A stretch of 64,000 bases of DNA, from contig NC_089321.1 of NCBI RefSeq assembly GCF_036669915.1, positions 8,294,449-8,358,448 of the forward strand, in the 5' to 3' direction. Under the pieces are notes generated by a model that ran no database searches, was not told where the DNA came from, and worked only from the letters and a program-made list of their open reading frames with translations. A program made the position numbers and the translations under genes. Positions 61,576 to 64,000 of the stretch are shown here, piece by piece (positions within the stretch are counted from its first letter, which is position 1; each line of letters begins with the position of its first letter). The stretch is from Pocillopora verrucosa (Eukaryota; Cnidaria; Anthozoa; Scleractinia; Pocilloporidae).

Positions 61576-64000
61576 CTAAAATACGAAGAAGGAGAAAAAG
61601 AAAGATAAGAAAACAAGAATCCGGCTCAAAAAAAAGTCTTTAACCTTTTAATTTTCAGACAAAATATACATTCTATTAAAAAAAAAAACGCCCCGCCAAA
61701 GAAACACGTGAATAACGGTGATGCGCATGGCAGAACACGTGTAAGCATGTAAACGTGCGAGGCGTGTCTCCTCCTTGAAGGGGACACACGCGCGCCTTAT
61801 TTACCCTCGCGCTTCGTAATTCTTGTGCTTTGCACTAGTTCACAATTATATGAATATGATCACCAGTTGCCAGCTGCGTTCAAGTGATACGTAACAAAGT
61901 GATTCTAGCTTGCATGGCTGACGAATTTTTGGGTACTCGATGAATCTAAACGTGACAGAAACAAGAGAATTTTGCTGCTATTACGCGTGGCTCTGTCGCT
62001 CAACTTTTCCTAGCGCTCACAAAACTACTGACTGTGCAGGTTACATGAAACAAAGCGAAAATTGGGTGCCAAAGGCCCTGAACACGAAAGTAGTTTAATA
62101 AATGAGGATTTCACCAATTCTGACCCACCTTCTACAGTTTCCTGCACAGTCTGCTGTTCTTTCCCACGGCCAAATTTATCGCCAATTGCTCATTTAATAA
62201 CAGTTTGAAAACCAGACCAGTATTTTTTTCCCGATCATAGAAATTGACTAAGCAAGCAAATTGAGAACAGCAGGTCAAATGCAATTAAGTCTTCACAACA
62301 TTCGAATAATCTCATATATATATTCACGAAAAGACCAGAGCGTACAGGTTTCCGAGGAAAATTTCGCGTATATATGATATTCGCGTATTATAAATGCCAG
62401 GAGTTAATACTCAAGTACTAGGTTTCATCCCAATAAACTAGTAAGTGTTCATTCAAAAACTGTTTACTTTCATACAGTTGCACAGACCAAGTACTCAAGA
62501 ACACCTGCCAAATTTTTGGCCTTCATTTACCCTCAGGGGTCAATTCACCGTTTAATTTTGCCATTTTAGCGTGCAAATCGGAACCAAGAAATCCCAGGGG
62601 CGATCCTTGGAGCGGCCTATCTTTTGTCGTCTGGCTTAGGCGCTGGAGAAGTTCATCTCCGCTGCTATGATTGCCTCTAAAGTTTTTGGGAAGATTATAA
62701 TCGAAAAGTGTACCACACAGAAGAGACAAAAACTTTGCTTAATGCAGCTTTGCACGTCAATAGCCGGTACTTAATTTCGCTTTAATGTTGGATACCAGTG
62801 CAAACAGGTACACAACGAATGTGTGCCGATCATGTAACAAGGCTGCCTCTTCGTGCAATATACAATATTCCAGAGGAACTGTGAATTCAACTAATGTTCA
62901 CAGTAATATTTGCAAATGACCCTACCTTTGGGCACGTTGCTTGTAATCGTCTCAAATATTTCAAGAACTCGCCTGTAAGCCACAAGGATGCGTAAAATTC
63001 CGAGCAATAATGAATGTTTGAAGATGAAATGAGGTCAAATAACGAGAACAATGCATTCCTCAGTTGATAATTTACAAATGTAATAATAAGTGACGGGCGG
63101 AGGGCGGGGGATGGGGTTACTGTTATGCGCTCCCTCAACCTCGCTCCTAGGGCGCTTTCCCCCTCAAATTTCTCGAAATGGTGGTCCGCAGTACCATGAG
63201 TTTCAATAAGTTTTTCCACAAGTGGCTACCAATGGTGTAATCAGCGGCTGTGCCTGGAAAGGAAGCCGTAAGGCGAAACCCTAACATTGAGGCCAGACAG
63301 CGGTGGGAGGTATTAAAGGCGGCCGTAACCGTTTCTTTTTTTGCTGTGGTCGCACTACAGACTTTTGTCCCTGGGAAACGTGACTTGATGACAGTCCACT
63401 CACCGGAAACTTAAATGCACCAGTGTGACCGATTATTACCTTTGGGAACTTTTAGCTGATGGAACTGGGAAAGGTTTTCCCAGCTACCCTAAAGCAACAG
63501 AATTAACATTGAAAATATTGGTCAACACCCCCCGCGGTATATCACAGGGAGTACCCCAGAGGTCATTGTCAGTAACACAGGCATGCTCGATAGAAAGAAA
63601 GACAGGATGTTCGCAACTGAAGGGTCCAACTAACGACTTTTTGATTAGTGGTTCTGTCGCACTTTGTTATGGTCTTCGCTTCATGTAATACCTGTCACGA
63701 TCTTTGTAGCAAAATTATCGCGCTTTGTTATGAAATTTCACATTTTGTAAGAAGGCAGGGGTCGCACTAAGGGAAAGTTTTCAATTTTTTGAGAAAAAAG
63801 ACAATTGAAATGCGTAACCGCAACAAGAAAAAAAACCTTTTTAGTCGAAGGAGAACAGTCGCATTAGTGAGGTAACTATCAGTGTTTTGACTTGTTGAGA
63901 ATTGCATGTTTACTGCTGGGAAGAAAGATATCGCGATCATGTGTCCTGTTGAAAAATTTTTCCATAGTTTGCACAAGAAACATCAAATCGGCAAGGTTCA
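61576..64000. other. Right-hand interval, no gene recognised
   Basis: Upstream of the second SLC22 gene and up to the window end I see no splice-supported gene. An open minus-strand stretch (62523-62729) ending in CCTGAGG then GTAAAT might be an exon of something, but it has no recognisable motif. GC-richer DNA at about 63080-63200 looks repeat-like. Confidence 0.4.

Noticed and set aside
62523-62729. Minus-strand open frame ending in a GTAAAT donor-like site, possible exon
   Set aside because: No recognisable motif and no matching neighbour exon in the window; evidence is too thin to call a gene.
62887-63219. 110-codon minus-strand open frame
   Set aside because: It spans GC-richer repeat-like DNA and has no conserved motif or splice support.

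Overview
This is a eukaryotic, animal-type nuclear window. It is AT-rich, its genes are split by many short GT-AG introns, and it is littered with small mobile elements. The proteins are metazoan: a HOP2 meiotic factor, a FAM134-type ER-phagy receptor, SMUG1, SLC22 carriers and an hnRNP A-type protein. Short introns, bidirectional promoters and small TTAA-bounded and tRNA-derived repeats fit a cnidarian such as a coral or sea anemone. That is an inference from style, because no species-specific marker was recognised.

Layout, left to right. (1) 1-2743, plus: the 3' part of a gamma-tubulin gene; its 5' exons lie outside the window. (2) 5725-9133, plus: mitochondrial citrate carrier SLC25A1, six exons. 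(3) 9896-13940, minus: HOP2/PSMC3IP, eleven exons, tail-to-tail with SLC25A1. (4) 14129-15807, plus: ribosomal protein eL43 (RPL37A), head-to-head with HOP2 across 188 bp. (5) 18425-21962, minus: RETREG/FAM134 ER-phagy receptor, eight exons, with a LIR motif near its C-terminus. (6) 22820-36471, plus: a twenty-exon sorting nexin with an N-terminal SH3-like domain, a coiled coil, a degenerate PX domain and a BAR-like tail. (7) 38983-40560, minus: uracil-DNA glycosylase SMUG1, two exons. (8) 40700-43242, plus: hnRNP A/B-type protein with two RRMs and a long Gly-rich tail, head-to-head with SMUG1 across 139 bp, with a probable intron just after the stop codon. (9) 49865-54677 plus and 56723-61534 minus: two SLC22 organic-ion transporter paralogues, tail-to-tail. 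The remaining long intervals (2.7-5.7, 36.5-39, 45.7-48.7, 54.7-56.7 and 61.6-64 kb) hold no gene I can recognise.

The genes are mostly unrelated housekeeping loci and do not form a pathway or cluster; the SLC22 pair is the only local duplication. The most structured signals outside genes are about a dozen 190-240 bp elements that begin TTAACCC and end GGGTTAA (non-autonomous piggyBac-like MITEs), tRNA-derived SINE pieces, and a second MITE family with GTTGTTCAAA-type ends. I found no CRISPR array, operon, toxin or virus. The most unusual gene is the SH3/coiled-coil/PX/BAR sorting nexin.
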